In this document: positions 8,958-17,215 of the stretch, in pieces | Position numbering within the stretch: position 1 is the first letter of the stretch | Layout: every line of letters starts with the position of its first letter | Source: an uncultured Pseudomonadota bacterium | GTDB taxonomy: Bacteria; Myxococcota_A; UBA796; GCA-2862545 | Direction of reading: 5' to 3' | Assembly: GCA_903861005.1 (NCBI GenBank) | Contig: CAIOSP010000215.1 | Coordinates: 1 to 58,628 of the forward strand | Length of the DNA: 58,628 nucleotides | Position numbers and translations under genes: made by a program | Notes under the pieces: generated by a model | Told to the model about the DNA's origin: nothing | Seen by the model: only the letters and a program-made list of their open reading frames with translations | The model's database searches: none

Positions 8958-9195
8958 GCTCGCACTCCAAGATCTGGAAGGTGTTGCACGCCGCGTCCTG
9001 GACGCAGGCCAAGTAACTGTCCACGTTCACACCAGACTCTTCCCAGTAGGCGCAGCCCTGCAGGCAGGTGTCGCGCGTGGGAAAGGCCGGGTAGGCGCAC
9101 GTGGTGACGAGCTCGTTGCACGTGAAGTCACACGACGTGCTGGCGACCTGTTGGGCGCACCCGGCGAGCAGCAGGAGCGAGAGACACAAGCGCAT
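8929..9195 (-). CDS. Small cysteine-rich lipoprotein
   Basis: ATG 9195 is chosen because a typical lipoprotein signal starts there (MRLCLSLLLLAGC); the longer frame upstream gives an unlikely leader. The mature peptide is about 74 residues and carries nine cysteines (counting the lipid-anchor Cys), several in C-x3-C spacing such as CDFTCNELVTTC and CVQDAAC. That suggests a compact disulfide-bonded domain. Its last 29 bases overlap the beta-propeller lipoprotein gene in another frame, so the two are almost certainly co-transcribed and may act together at the cell surface. No family recognised. Confidence 0.65.
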   Translation of the reverse strand: MRLCLSLLLLAGCAQQVASTSCDFTCNELVTTCAYPAFPTRDTCLQGCAYWEESGVNVDSYLACVQDAACNTFQILECEHEFGVSSAQ

Positions 9196-9289
9196 GGAGG
9201 CGTCCGGGGAAGGGGCGGCGTTCGGCACGCTACCTACACTATCCCAAGAAAGGACGAGCCTCCACGGCAATGCGTGAGATCCGTACTCG

Positions 9290-9317
9290 GCGGGCCCCAG
9301 ATCAGACGGGGGCCCGC
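9290..9317. terminator. GC-rich hairpin downstream of typA
   Basis: Perfect 9-bp arms GCGGGCCCC / GGGGCCCGC with a 10-base loop lie just past the typA stop on the minus strand. No T-run follows, but position and stem strength fit a transcription-ending or 3'-stabilising hairpin. Confidence 0.5.
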
Positions 9318-9343
9318 GAGCAGGTGCGGACGCGCCGCGAGCC

Positions 9344-11164
9344 TCAGCCGTCGTCGCGGTCGGTGCGGCGGACGATGGAGCGCAGGTTGCCCTGCAGCAC
9401 GCGCTTGCGGATGCGGACGGCGGCCGGGGTGACCTCGATCAGCTCGTCCTCGTCGATGAAGTCCATCGCGATGTCGAGCGTGATCTGGCGCGGCGGCGGG
9501 AGGACCTGCTTCTCGTCCGCACCGGCGGAGCGGAAGTTGGTCAGGGCCTTGGCGCGGGTGGGATCGACGTTGAGATCGTTCTCGCGAACGTACTCGCCGA
9601 CCACCATGCCCTCGTAAACCATGTCGCCAGGCGACACGAAGAGCGTGCCGCGGGGGAGCAGCTTGTAGAGGGCGTACATGGTGGCCTCACCCGTACGGTC
9701 CGCCACCAGCGCGCCGTTGTGGCGGTGCAGCATGGGGCCGACGTCCGTGTCCCAGCCGTCGAACAGGGCGTTCATGACGCCCAGGCCGCGGGTCTCAGTC
9801 AGGAAGTCCGAGCGGAAGCCGATCAGGCCGCGCGACGGGATGCGGTAGGTCAGGCGCGTACGGCCGCTGCCGTCCGCGACAAGATCCTGCATGTCTCCCG
9901 AGCGGGCCGCGAGCTTCTGGGTCATGGCGCCGACGTTCTCGTCCGGGACGTCCAGCACGACGACCTCGTAGGGCTCGACCTTGCGACCGTCGATCTCCTT
10001 CTTCACGACTTCAGGGCGCGACAGCGTGAGCTCGAAGCCCTCGCGGCGCATCTGCTCGACCAGGATGCCGAGCTGGAGCTCGCCGCGGCCGTAGACTTTG
10101 TAGGACTCGTTGGTGTCCGAGTCTTCGATGCGCAGCGAGACGTTCGACAGCGCCTCACGGTCCAGGCGCTCCTTGATCTGGCGGGCGGTCAGCGACTTGC
10201 CGGACTTGCCGGAGAAGGGGCTGTTGTTGGCCGAGAAGGTCATGCCGATGGTGGGCTCGTCGACCTTGATGCGCGGCAGCGGCGAGGCGTCGTCGCCGGT
10301 GGCGATGGTGTCGCCGACGGTGATGTCCTCGATGCCGGCCACGGCGACGATGTCACCCGGGGTGGCCTCTTCCACTTCATGACGACGCAGGCCCTTCCAG
10401 GTGTAGAGCAGCTGCGCGCGCACGTTGCGCTGGCCGTCTTCACGGAAGTGCACGACGGTCTGGTTGCGCTTGATGGGCGCGTTGAACAGGCGGCCGATGG
10501 CCAGGCGGCCGACGAACGGGTCGTACGCGAGGTTGGTGACCAGCATCTGCGCGCCGCTGGTAGGGACCGGCGACGGACGGGGCGGCGGCACGTGCTCGAC
10601 GATGAGGTCCAGCAGGGGCTTGAGGGTTTCACCGAGGTTGGTGATGTCCTGCGAGGCCTTGCCTTCACGGGCGATGGCGTAGACGACGGGGAACTCGATC
10701 TGCTCGTCGTTGGCGCCCAGATCGATGAACAGCGAGTAGACCTCTTCCAGGACCTGCGCGGCGCGCGCGTCCTGACGGTCGATCTTGTTCACGACCACGA
10801 TGACGGTGAGGCCCGCCTCCATGGCCTTGCGCAGCACGAAGCGCGTCTGGGGCAGCGGGCCTTCCGACGCGTCGACGAGCAGCAGGGCGCCCTCGACCAT
10901 GGAGAGCACGCGCTCAACCTCGCCGCCAAAGTCGGCATGGCCGGGCGTGTCGAGGATGTTGATCTTGGTGTCGCCGTAGAACACAGCGGTGTTCTTCGAC
11001 TGGATGGTGATCCCGCGCTCGCGCTCCAGATCCATCGAGTCCATCACACGGTCGGACAGCGCCTCGTGGGCGGCGAACGTGGAGCACTGACGAAGGATGT
11101 GGTCGACCAGCGTCGTCTTGCCGTGGTCAACGTGAGCGATGATCGCGATGTTGCGGAACTGCAT
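9344..11164 (-). CDS. typA: Translational GTPase TypA/BipA
   Basis: A ribosome-associated GTPase linked to 50S assembly and to stress or low-temperature growth. The start is ATG 11164 because the protein then begins [18 protein letters not shown], the family's N terminus, giving 606 residues, the usual TypA length. G-motifs are [12 protein letters not shown] (G1), RGITI (G2), [12 protein letters not shown] (G3) and NKIDR (G4). The C-terminal half has the characteristic [17 protein letters not shown] segment and the [15 protein letters not shown] region. The last residues ([14 protein letters not shown]) are family-typical. It is 62 bp downstream of the AgmX-like gene on the same strand. Confidence 0.97.
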   Translation of the reverse strand: MQFRNIAIIAHVDHGKTTLVDHILRQCSTFAAHEALSDRVMDSMDLERERGITIQSKNTAVFYGDTKINILDTPGHADFGGEVERVLSMVEGALLLVDASEGPLPQTRFVLRKAMEAGLTVIVVVNKIDRQDARAAQVLEEVYSLFIDLGANDEQIEFPVVYAIAREGKASQDITNLGETLKPLLDLIVEHVPPPRPSPVPTSGAQMLVTNLAYDPFVGRLAIGRLFNAPIKRNQTVVHFREDGQRNVRAQLLYTWKGLRRHEVEEATPGDIVAVAGIEDITVGDTIATGDDASPLPRIKVDEPTIGMTFSANNSPFSGKSGKSLTARQIKERLDREALSNVSLRIEDSDTNESYKVYGRGELQLGILVEQMRREGFELTLSRPEVVKKEIDGRKVEPYEVVVLDVPDENVGAMTQKLAARSGDMQDLVADGSGRTRLTYRIPSRGLIGFRSDFLTETRGLGVMNALFDGWDTDVGPMLHRHNGALVADRTGEATMYALYKLLPRGTLFVSPGDMVYEGMVVGEYVRENDLNVDPTRAKALTNFRSAGADEKQVLPPPRQITLDIAMDFIDEDELIEVTPAAVRIRKRVLQGNLRSIVRRTDRDDG

Positions 11165-11226
11165 GTGGAAACCCTCGGGGCCGCGCCGAGTAACGCGCGG
11201 GCAGCCCCGGGGGCGAGAAAAGTACG

Positions 11227-12507
11227 CTACTTCTGTGCGAAGGTGTACGTCACAGGACCGCCCTTGGCGCTCGGCGGGAAGCTCATCGACTGGAAGGCGC
11301 CGTCCAGGCAACGCTCCAGGCGGCCTCCGGACAGCTCGGGGTTGCCCACGCGCAGGTTGGTGGCCGAGCCCGACGCCGACAGGTTGAACGTGGTGCGGAC
11401 CTCAAACGGCTTGACCAGCTCCTGCGACACGAGCGCGTCGTAGAAGCAGCGCTTCACCTTCACGTTCGTCGAGACGATCGTGTTGATGACCTCACGCGGG
11501 ACGGTGGCCATCAGGGCCTCGCCGCCGTTGTTGCCGGGCGCGTCTGCGGTGCCGGTGGACGACGTGGGGCGGCTGGTGGACGCCAGGGGCTTGGGCGCGG
11601 GCTCGGGATCGGGCTCGATCGCCGTGGAGCGGGCCGGGGCGGGCGCAGGCGCCGGGGTGCGCGTGGGGGCAGGCGCCGGAGCGCGCGCGGGGGCCGGGGC
11701 AGGCGCAGGGGTGGCCGTGCGCGTGGGCGCAGGCGCGGGCGCCGGGGCAGGAGCGGGCGCAGGCGCGGCCGCAGGGGCCGGGGCGGGCGCGGGCGCAGGC
11801 GCGGCGGCGGGCTGCTGCTTCCAGGCCAGGTCAGGGGTCGAACCCGCAGGCGCGGGGGCAGCGGCGACGTCCACAGGCGCAGGGGCCTCAGTGGGCGCAG
11901 GGGCGACCGCGACAGGCGGCGCCTGTCCGCCGGAGTTCTGCGCGGCGATGTAGTTGGCGCCAAAGATGGCGCCGCCGCCGCCCGCGCAGACCGCGGCGAG
12001 CGCGGCCACCACGATGACCGCGCCCATGCCCATGCCGCTCGCAGGGGCAGGCGCAGGGGCGCGAGCCGGGGCCGCAGACGCGGGACGGACGTACGGAGGG
12101 GGCGCAGGCGCCGCGACGGCCTCGGATGCCGACGCCGGGCCGGACTCAGAGCCCAGAGTGCCCGCGCGCGCCTTGGCGAGCAGGGCGCGGTCGGCACCCG
12201 AGATGGGCGCGCCGACGAGCGCGATGTCGTCTTCCTCGACGATCTTGTTCTTGGTGCGGCGGACGACGGGCACGGTCTTGTCGTCGTCGTTCTCTTCCAC
12301 CGGCGCCACAACGCCCGAGTCCGCGACGCCCGCGGTCACGGGGATGGCCGGGACCACCACGCGCTCGTCAGGGTCCGCGCCCGGCGAGGGCTTGGGGATC
12401 AACAGGCGGCTGTTGCACTGCCGACACGTGGCCTTGTTGATCGGCTTGAGCAGCTTCTCGTTGGGGACCTTGTAGCTAGCAGCGCACTGATCGCAGACGA
12501 CGCGCAT
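11227..12507 (-). CDS. AgmX-like protein: zinc ribbon, membrane helix, Pro/Ala-rich linker, TonB-like C-terminal domain
   Basis: 426 residues in four parts. Residues 1-38 are an MJ0042-type zinc ribbon (Cys5, Cys8, Cys28, Cys31). A variable acidic linker is followed by one hydrophobic helix near 157-180 (AVIVVAALAAVCAGGGGAIF). Next comes an extended Pro/Ala low-complexity stretch at about 200-310, long enough to span a periplasm. The last roughly 95 residues form an AgmX/PglI C-terminal domain with the conserved VKRCFYDAL and late RCLDGAFQSMSFPP segments. In Myxococcus xanthus AgmX/GltJ has comparable parts and serves gliding motility; here the role is inferred only as linking cytoplasm to outer envelope. 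It sits upstream of typA on the same strand, and the same C-terminal domain recurs in the ExbD fusion at 44497-45294. Confidence 0.82.
   Translation of the reverse strand: MRVVCDQCAASYKVPNEKLLKPINKATCRQCNSRLLIPKPSPGADPDERVVVPAIPVTAGVADSGVVAPVEENDDDKTVPVVRRTKNKIVEEDDIALVGAPISGADRALLAKARAGTLGSESGPASASEAVAAPAPPPYVRPASAAPARAPAPAPASGMGMGAVIVVAALAAVCAGGGGAIFGANYIAAQNSGGQAPPVAVAPAPTEAPAPVDVAAAPAPAGSTPDLAWKQQPAAAPAPAPAPAPAAAPAPAPAPAPAPAPTRTATPAPAPAPARAPAPAPTRTPAPAPAPARSTAIEPDPEPAPKPLASTSRPTSSTGTADAPGNNGGEALMATVPREVINTIVSTNVKVKRCFYDALVSQELVKPFEVRTTFNLSASGSATNLRVGNPELSGGRLERCLDGAFQSMSFPPSAKGGPVTYTFAQK
11590..11900 (-). repeat. Pro/Ala-rich low-complexity coding repeat
   Basis: Within the AgmX-like gene the DNA is a run of near-repeats of GCGCCGGC/GGGGCAGGCGC units coding alternating Ala-Pro. 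Such tracts vary in length between strains and can cause assembly errors; here the frame stays open throughout. Confidence 0.7.
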
Positions 12508-12647
12508 CGTTCACATCCGTCCTGAAAGACCGAGCCCGTGTGGGGCGGTGCTTTTGGGTGCCCACCAATACGCGATCTGTGACCGGAACGTCAAGGCGCC
12601 GACCTCCGGGTTGCCGCGTAGGTGGGATTTTCGAGGGATCTGCGCGG

Positions 12648-13262
12648 TCAGCGCAGGAAGCGCTCCATTGCGCGTCGGAAGGCCAGCTGGTCCACCAGAT
12701 CTTCCAGGTAGTCGGCGTTCTCGCTGTCCCAGATCAGCACCGGGCTGGCGTTCCAACCCCCGATCCAGCCCTCATACAGCCCGTTCAAGCTTCGCAGGTA
12801 CTCGAGCGGGATCGCCTGCTCGCTCGGGCGGCCGCGGCGCTTGATCCGGCCGCGGATCGAGCGGACGGAGCAGCGCAGGTAGATCATGAGGTCGGGCGGA
12901 CGCAGGCTGCGACGCATGGCCTCGTAGAGCTCCTTGTAGGTGGCGAAGTCGCGGTCGCTCATGCGCCCCGAGCGGTGCAGGTGCGTCGCGAAGATCTCCG
13001 CGTCCTCGTAGATGGTCCGGTCCTGGATCAGCGTGCCGGGCGTGTGCTCCAGCTCGCGGTGCAGGCGGTACTTGTGCGCCAGGAACCACATCTGGCTGTG
13101 GAACGACCAGCGCTCCATCTCGGCGTAGAAGTCGTCCAAATACGGGTTCGCCAAGTAGGGCTCGAACACCGGCTGGAAGCCGTACTCGCTCGACATGTAC
13201 GAGACGAGGGACGTCTTGCCGACGCCGATGTTGCCTGCGACGGCGATGAACCGGTCGGCCAC
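12648..13262 (-). CDS. Deoxynucleoside kinase (deoxyadenosine/deoxyguanosine kinase family)
   Basis: A 204-residue cytoplasmic kinase that phosphorylates salvaged deoxynucleosides. It begins at GTG 13262 with GGAG upstream. The P-loop is GNIGVGKTS (residues 9-17), the family DR-x motif appears as QDRTIYEDAEIFA, and the lid has RGRIKRRGRPSEQ. PDLMIYLRCSV is the typical strand before the lid. The base specificity cannot be decided from motifs alone. It follows the ceramidase-like gene on the same strand with a strong hairpin between, so it probably has its own promoter. Confidence 0.9.
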   Translation of the reverse strand: MADRFIAVAGNIGVGKTSLVSYMSSEYGFQPVFEPYLANPYLDDFYAEMERWSFHSQMWFLAHKYRLHRELEHTPGTLIQDRTIYEDAEIFATHLHRSGRMSDRDFATYKELYEAMRRSLRPPDLMIYLRCSVRSIRGRIKRRGRPSEQAIPLEYLRSLNGLYEGWIGGWNASPVLIWDSENADYLEDLVDQLAFRRAMERFLR

Positions 13263-13295
13263 GAACGCTCCGAAGGACCAAGCGAGATCAGGACG

Positions 13296-13322
13296 GGGCG
13301 GTCACCACCGTGGCGACCGCCC
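13296..13322. terminator. Hairpin terminator after the ceramidase-like gene
   Basis: Arms GGGCGGTC / GACCGCCC (8 bp, 11-base loop) lie 15 bases past the ceramidase-like stop on the minus strand and before the kinase start. No long T-run is present. Confidence 0.45.
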
Positions 13323-13336
13323 ACACGTCACGAGGA

Positions 13337-15931
13337 TCAGCCGCCGACGACGTTGAAGCTAAAGCTGCCGGTGTTGCCGTACGCGTCGGTCACGATGACC
13401 GAGTAGACGTCCTCGCCGGCCGGGAACGCGATCCAGGTGCGGCCGTTCTGCGGGTCCGGCGCCGCGACGGTGTCGGTGTGCTCGCCTGCGCTGGTGGTCC
13501 AGTCCACGGTCAGGTCGCCGCGGAGGGGGTTGTCACCCTTGGACTGACCGGCGATGTCGATCAGGCGGTAGCCGTGGTCCGGGCCGCGCAGGCTGGTCCA
13601 CAGGCCGCCCGTGTCCGGCGTGATCGTCACGTCGGCGGGGAGGACCTCGAACTCCTTGCTGGTGAACTCGTAGGTGGACGTGGGCCACGGGTAGTGCGTG
13701 GCGCCGCCCGTGTAGCTGTGGCCGTACACGTGCAGGCGGTACATGCCGAGCTCCATGCTGGTGCGATCGCGAACGTCGCCCACGGCCTGGTAGATGGCCC
13801 ACCAGTAGTGGGTCTGCTCGGCGCTCGCGGGGAACAGCGGGTCGGGCGTCCAGCCGATCGCGATCTCCTGGAGGTCGTCGTTGATCTCGCGGCCGGTCGG
13901 CGTGGTCACAGGGGCCCAGTCGCCGCCGTCCGCCTTGTGCTCAAGCACGATGCGCGGGTCGTCCACGCCAGGGTCGCCGCCGATCCAGCCGATCTGGACG
14001 ATGCCGTCCAGGCGCTTGACCTGGTCTGGGATGTCGAGGTCGCGCGTGAACTTGGGCGGGATCCAGTAGTACTCGGGGACCGTGGCGTTGGTCAGCACCG
14101 TGCCGGCGTTCGGCGACAGGTCAGGCGCCTCCGTCTCCAGCGGCCACTCGGGGTAGGCCTGGATGCCGTCGCGGGCCTTGACGAAGGGCTGCGCCTTGTC
14201 GTCCATCAGGCTGCTCTTCACGTACTTCATCATCGACTCGACGATGTACTCAGCGCCCAGCGGACCCCAGATGGAGATGTCCGGCTCGTAGCCGCCGCGC
14301 AGCCAGTCCTCGGCGGGGAGCAGGTAGCCGTCGTGGTGCATCGAGTAGCCGAACGCGACGGTGTCCTCGATGCCGAGCTCCTTGGCGCGGTGCTTCCAGG
14401 TCTCCTCAAGCAGATGGACGGGCTCGCCGGGCAGGAAGCCGAGCAGCACGTTCGACGCGTCGACGTTGGTGCCGTCCGCGCGGTGCACGGGGATGCCGTT
14501 GAGGCTGCTGGCCGCGGTGTAGGTGGCGCGGAAGCCGTCCAGCGGAAGCGAGGTCTGCTCGTCCGACAGCAGGAAGAAGGACTTGAGCAGGATGGTCATG
14601 AACTCCACCTGCATGCAGGTGGTGTACTCGGGCGCGAAGGTGTTCATGCCGCCGACGGGCAGGTCAAAGTCACCGGAGCCGCAGAAGACCGCGCCCCACT
14701 GCGTGTTCCACTCGTCAAGCGGCGAGATGATCTGGCCGTTCTCGTCGTAGACCTTGTCGTCGGAGTACCAGTTCGGGTTGGTCTCGACCTTGGGGTAGAA
14801 CCAGTCGACCGTGCCGTTGCGGGTGACCTTCACGGCGTCGTGGTTCATCTCCACCGGGCGGGAGAGGGTCTCCATCGTGATGGGGCCCTTGGTGGTGGCC
14901 GTCGCCTCGCGCAGCGCCAGGATCGGGTCGCGGGCGTAGATGCCGACCGTCTCCATACGCGCCCAGCCGTCGTCCGAGCCGCCCACGCTGGCGTCGCCCG
15001 CCGCGGTGTTGAGGAACATCGCGATCATCGGCGTGTCGAAGGACTCCTCGAGCTCGCGCTCCACCATGACCGTGGCGTCGCCGGTGGCCATGGAGCTGGA
15101 GTCGTCCTCGACGTAGGGGTGCATGCCCCAGCCGACGACCATCGCGATCGGGTCGGTCGAATCAGCCTTGTCGATGCGGAGCACGTTCAGGTACGGGTCC
15201 TTGGCGCCCTCCTCCGCCGCCGTCATGTCGGAGAAGATGTCCAGGCCTTCAAAGCCGTTGGCCGGATCCGGGTCATTCTCGGGGCGACGGTCATGGTAGA
15301 CCTTGTCCGCGTCCCAGTCCTTGGCGATGCCCATGCCGACCGACGCGGGCTCCAGGTTCTGGTAGGCCTTGTAGGCGACCTGCGCGATCTGCTCGATCAT
15401 GCGGGTCTCGTTCTCCTTGTCGAACTTGTCGTGGCCCAGGAAGAAGCCGGTCGACTGCGAGAAGGTGCCAAAGGAGCTGTGGTTGTGGTTGCCGCTGTGG
15501 GTGACCATGCCGCTCAGCTCTTCGCCGGTCAGCTCCTCGAGGCGGGTGGTGATGCCGTCCACCAGGCCGTCGAACGAGTAGATGACGTCGGTCTTCGTCA
15601 TGACCAGGTGCTGGCCTTGGCCGTTGGTCAGCCACACGACCTTGAGCGCCGGACGAAGGTGCACGCCGGTGCTCTCGACGAACGCCGTGGCGTACTGGCT
15701 GTCGCGGTCGTCCTGCTTGGACATGCTGCCCATACAGCCGCAGCGCGCCGTGTAACCGGAGAGCGGCGTGCCGATCGGGAGGTGGAGCGAGTCCTCAGCG
15801 GCGCCCGCCATCAGCGTGCCGGCCACCAGCGGCGGGGCCTCGACGTCGGTGTCGCCCGCAGGGTCATCCTTGCCATTGCAGCCGGCCGCCAAGAGGCCGA
15901 GCAGACCCACACCCATCAAGTAACGGACCAT
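13337..15931 (-). CDS. Neutral/alkaline ceramidase-like lipoprotein amidase
   Basis: ATG 15931 gives an 864-residue protein with a lipoprotein signal (LLGLLAAGC, Cys18) and an Asp-rich GDTD linker. The body resembles neutral ceramidases, zinc amidases that split ceramide into sphingosine and fatty acid. It has the start motif LPIGTPLSGY, the LVMTKTDVIYSFDGL segment, a His-rich zinc-site-like THSGNHNHSSFG (compare THTHSGPGG) and FLNTAAGDASVGG, at the place of the catalytic-serine motif NxGDVSPN. Both motifs deviate from the classic form, so substrate and activity are uncertain. The C terminus ends in Ig-like beta-rich sequence (VYSVIVTDAYGNTGSFSF). It is divergent from the lipoprotein at 16161 across a 229-bp promoter region. 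Confidence 0.72.
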   Translation of the reverse strand: MVRYLMGVGLLGLLAAGCNGKDDPAGDTDVEAPPLVAGTLMAGAAEDSLHLPIGTPLSGYTARCGCMGSMSKQDDRDSQYATAFVESTGVHLRPALKVVWLTNGQGQHLVMTKTDVIYSFDGLVDGITTRLEELTGEELSGMVTHSGNHNHSSFGTFSQSTGFFLGHDKFDKENETRMIEQIAQVAYKAYQNLEPASVGMGIAKDWDADKVYHDRRPENDPDPANGFEGLDIFSDMTAAEEGAKDPYLNVLRIDKADSTDPIAMVVGWGMHPYVEDDSSSMATGDATVMVERELEESFDTPMIAMFLNTAAGDASVGGSDDGWARMETVGIYARDPILALREATATTKGPITMETLSRPVEMNHDAVKVTRNGTVDWFYPKVETNPNWYSDDKVYDENGQIISPLDEWNTQWGAVFCGSGDFDLPVGGMNTFAPEYTTCMQVEFMTILLKSFFLLSDEQTSLPLDGFRATYTAASSLNGIPVHRADGTNVDASNVLLGFLPGEPVHLLEETWKHRAKELGIEDTVAFGYSMHHDGYLLPAEDWLRGGYEPDISIWGPLGAEYIVESMMKYVKSSLMDDKAQPFVKARDGIQAYPEWPLETEAPDLSPNAGTVLTNATVPEYYWIPPKFTRDLDIPDQVKRLDGIVQIGWIGGDPGVDDPRIVLEHKADGGDWAPVTTPTGREINDDLQEIAIGWTPDPLFPASAEQTHYWWAIYQAVGDVRDRTSMELGMYRLHVYGHSYTGGATHYPWPTSTYEFTSKEFEVLPADVTITPDTGGLWTSLRGPDHGYRLIDIAGQSKGDNPLRGDLTVDWTTSAGEHTDTVAAPDPQNGRTWIAFPAGEDVYSVIVTDAYGNTGSFSFNVVGG

Positions 15932-16160
15932 CGCGCTCTCCACGTTCGGGCTGGTCGTCGGGCCTCGCCTCGGGGCCCACCACGCCAGGACGCAGCAAGG
16001 TACCACAACCGTCCGACGCGCCGCCAGCAGACTTGTGGATCCGGCGTCAGGAACCGGTGAGACCGTAGATGGGCCGCCGCTCCGACAGGCGGAATGCAAG
16101 CCTGTCTTGACGGCAAGCGCCCGAACCTTCTATGTCGCACCCGAACGATGGAGGATCTTC

Positions 16161-17150
16161 ATGACGCGCGCTCTTCGCTTCCTGCCGCTCGCTTTGGCCC
16201 TGGCCTGCTCCAACGGCGGCACCTCAGACAACGGCACCGACACCGACGTGGAGGACCCGAACGCCGGCCTCGACATCGACGCGGTCGGTGACTTCAGCTG
16301 CTTCACCCCGGCCGCCACGTTCGAGGCCACCACCTGGGCCGCGGCGCAGGTCCCCATCGCGAACCCGGGCAACGTCACGGTCGACGGCACGGTCGAGGAC
16401 TTCGAGAAGGCCGAGCCCCGCTCCAGCCGCACCGTGAGCCTGTGGTACGGCGACGCCGTGTCGGGCGAGCCGGACGTGTCGGCTGAGGTCGGCAGCGCCG
16501 CGGGCGACGTGTCGATCGTCTCCCCCGCCTGCCAGCCGATCACCTACCGCACCCAAGAGCTGCCGGGCCTGGGCGAGGCCAAGCCCACGTTCAAGGCTCA
16601 CGCCGTGTTCGGCAAGGGCGAGGGCGGGCACATCGCCGCCACGTTCCAGTCGGTGTCCAACACCACCTACACGCTCATCCCGACCATCGTGTCGATCGAC
16701 ATCGACCCGACCAAGGGCTCGATCGCCGGCACCGCGTACGACTGCTCGCGTGACCCCGACATGCTGCCCGACAACGACACGGGCAAGATCAAGGGCGCGC
16801 GCATGCGCATCTTCGACGCCGACGGCAACCCGCCCGAAGGCGCCGCGATCAAGTACTTCGTGGACGACTTCCCCGACCGCAACCAGCCGTACACCTCCGC
16901 CGACGGCCTGTGGGGCGCGTTCAACGTGCCGCCGGGCGAGTGGACGATCGAGCTGTACGCCAAGGTCGGCGGCGAGGTCGTGGTGCTCGGCCGCACCAAG
17001 GCCAGCGTCTACCCGGACACCATCAACATCGCGAACGTCTGGTCCGGCCACAACAACGGCGTGAAGCTGCCCGCCACCTGCGTGGAAGGCGGCGGCGGCG
17101 GAGACACCGACGTCCCCGCGGACACCGACGTCCCGCCTGCCGCCAACTAG
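16161..17150 (+). CDS. Secreted lipoprotein with carboxypeptidase-regulatory-like domain
   Basis: ATG 16161 is preceded by GGAGG (16150-16154) and opens a lipoprotein signal (LPLALALAC, Cys16), followed by an Asn/Asp/Thr linker (NGTDTDVEDP). The 329-residue protein is beta-rich. Its second half (SIAGTAYDCSRD, GARMRIFDADGNPPEGA, GLWGAFNVPPGEWTIELYA) resembles the carboxypeptidase-regulatory or transthyretin-like fold common in myxobacterial surface proteins. It ends in a second DTDVPADTDVP acidic tail. It lies 65 bp upstream of an outer-membrane barrel gene on the same strand and may form a pair with it. Function unknown. Confidence 0.72.
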   Translation: MTRALRFLPLALALACSNGGTSDNGTDTDVEDPNAGLDIDAVGDFSCFTPAATFEATTWAAAQVPIANPGNVTVDGTVEDFEKAEPRSSRTVSLWYGDAVSGEPDVSAEVGSAAGDVSIVSPACQPITYRTQELPGLGEAKPTFKAHAVFGKGEGGHIAATFQSVSNTTYTLIPTIVSIDIDPTKGSIAGTAYDCSRDPDMLPDNDTGKIKGARMRIFDADGNPPEGAAIKYFVDDFPDRNQPYTSADGLWGAFNVPPGEWTIELYAKVGGEVVVLGRTKASVYPDTINIANVWSGHNNGVKLPATCVEGGGGGDTDVPADTDVPPAAN

Positions 17151-17173
17151 CCCTTTTTCTGCTTGAGCCACGT

Positions 17174-17197
17174 GGCCCGGCGCAAGCGCGTCGGGCC
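17174..17197. terminator. Intergenic hairpin between lipoprotein and porin-like gene
   Basis: Stem GGCCCG / CGGGCC with an inner GCGC/GCGC pairing, followed by TTCG, sits in the 65-bp gap. It could attenuate rather than end transcription into the next gene. Confidence 0.4.
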
Positions 17198-17215
17198 TTC
17201 GTACAGGGGTCCTCC

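Noticed and set aside
11480-11953. Gly/Ala-rich plus-strand frame looking like a PE/PGRS protein
   Set aside because: Created by reading the Pro/Ala repeat of the AgmX-like gene in reverse.
13310-16060. 916-residue plus-strand open frame opposite the ceramidase-like gene
   Set aside because: Antisense shadow; the minus-strand protein has a lipobox and family motifs, the plus frame has none.
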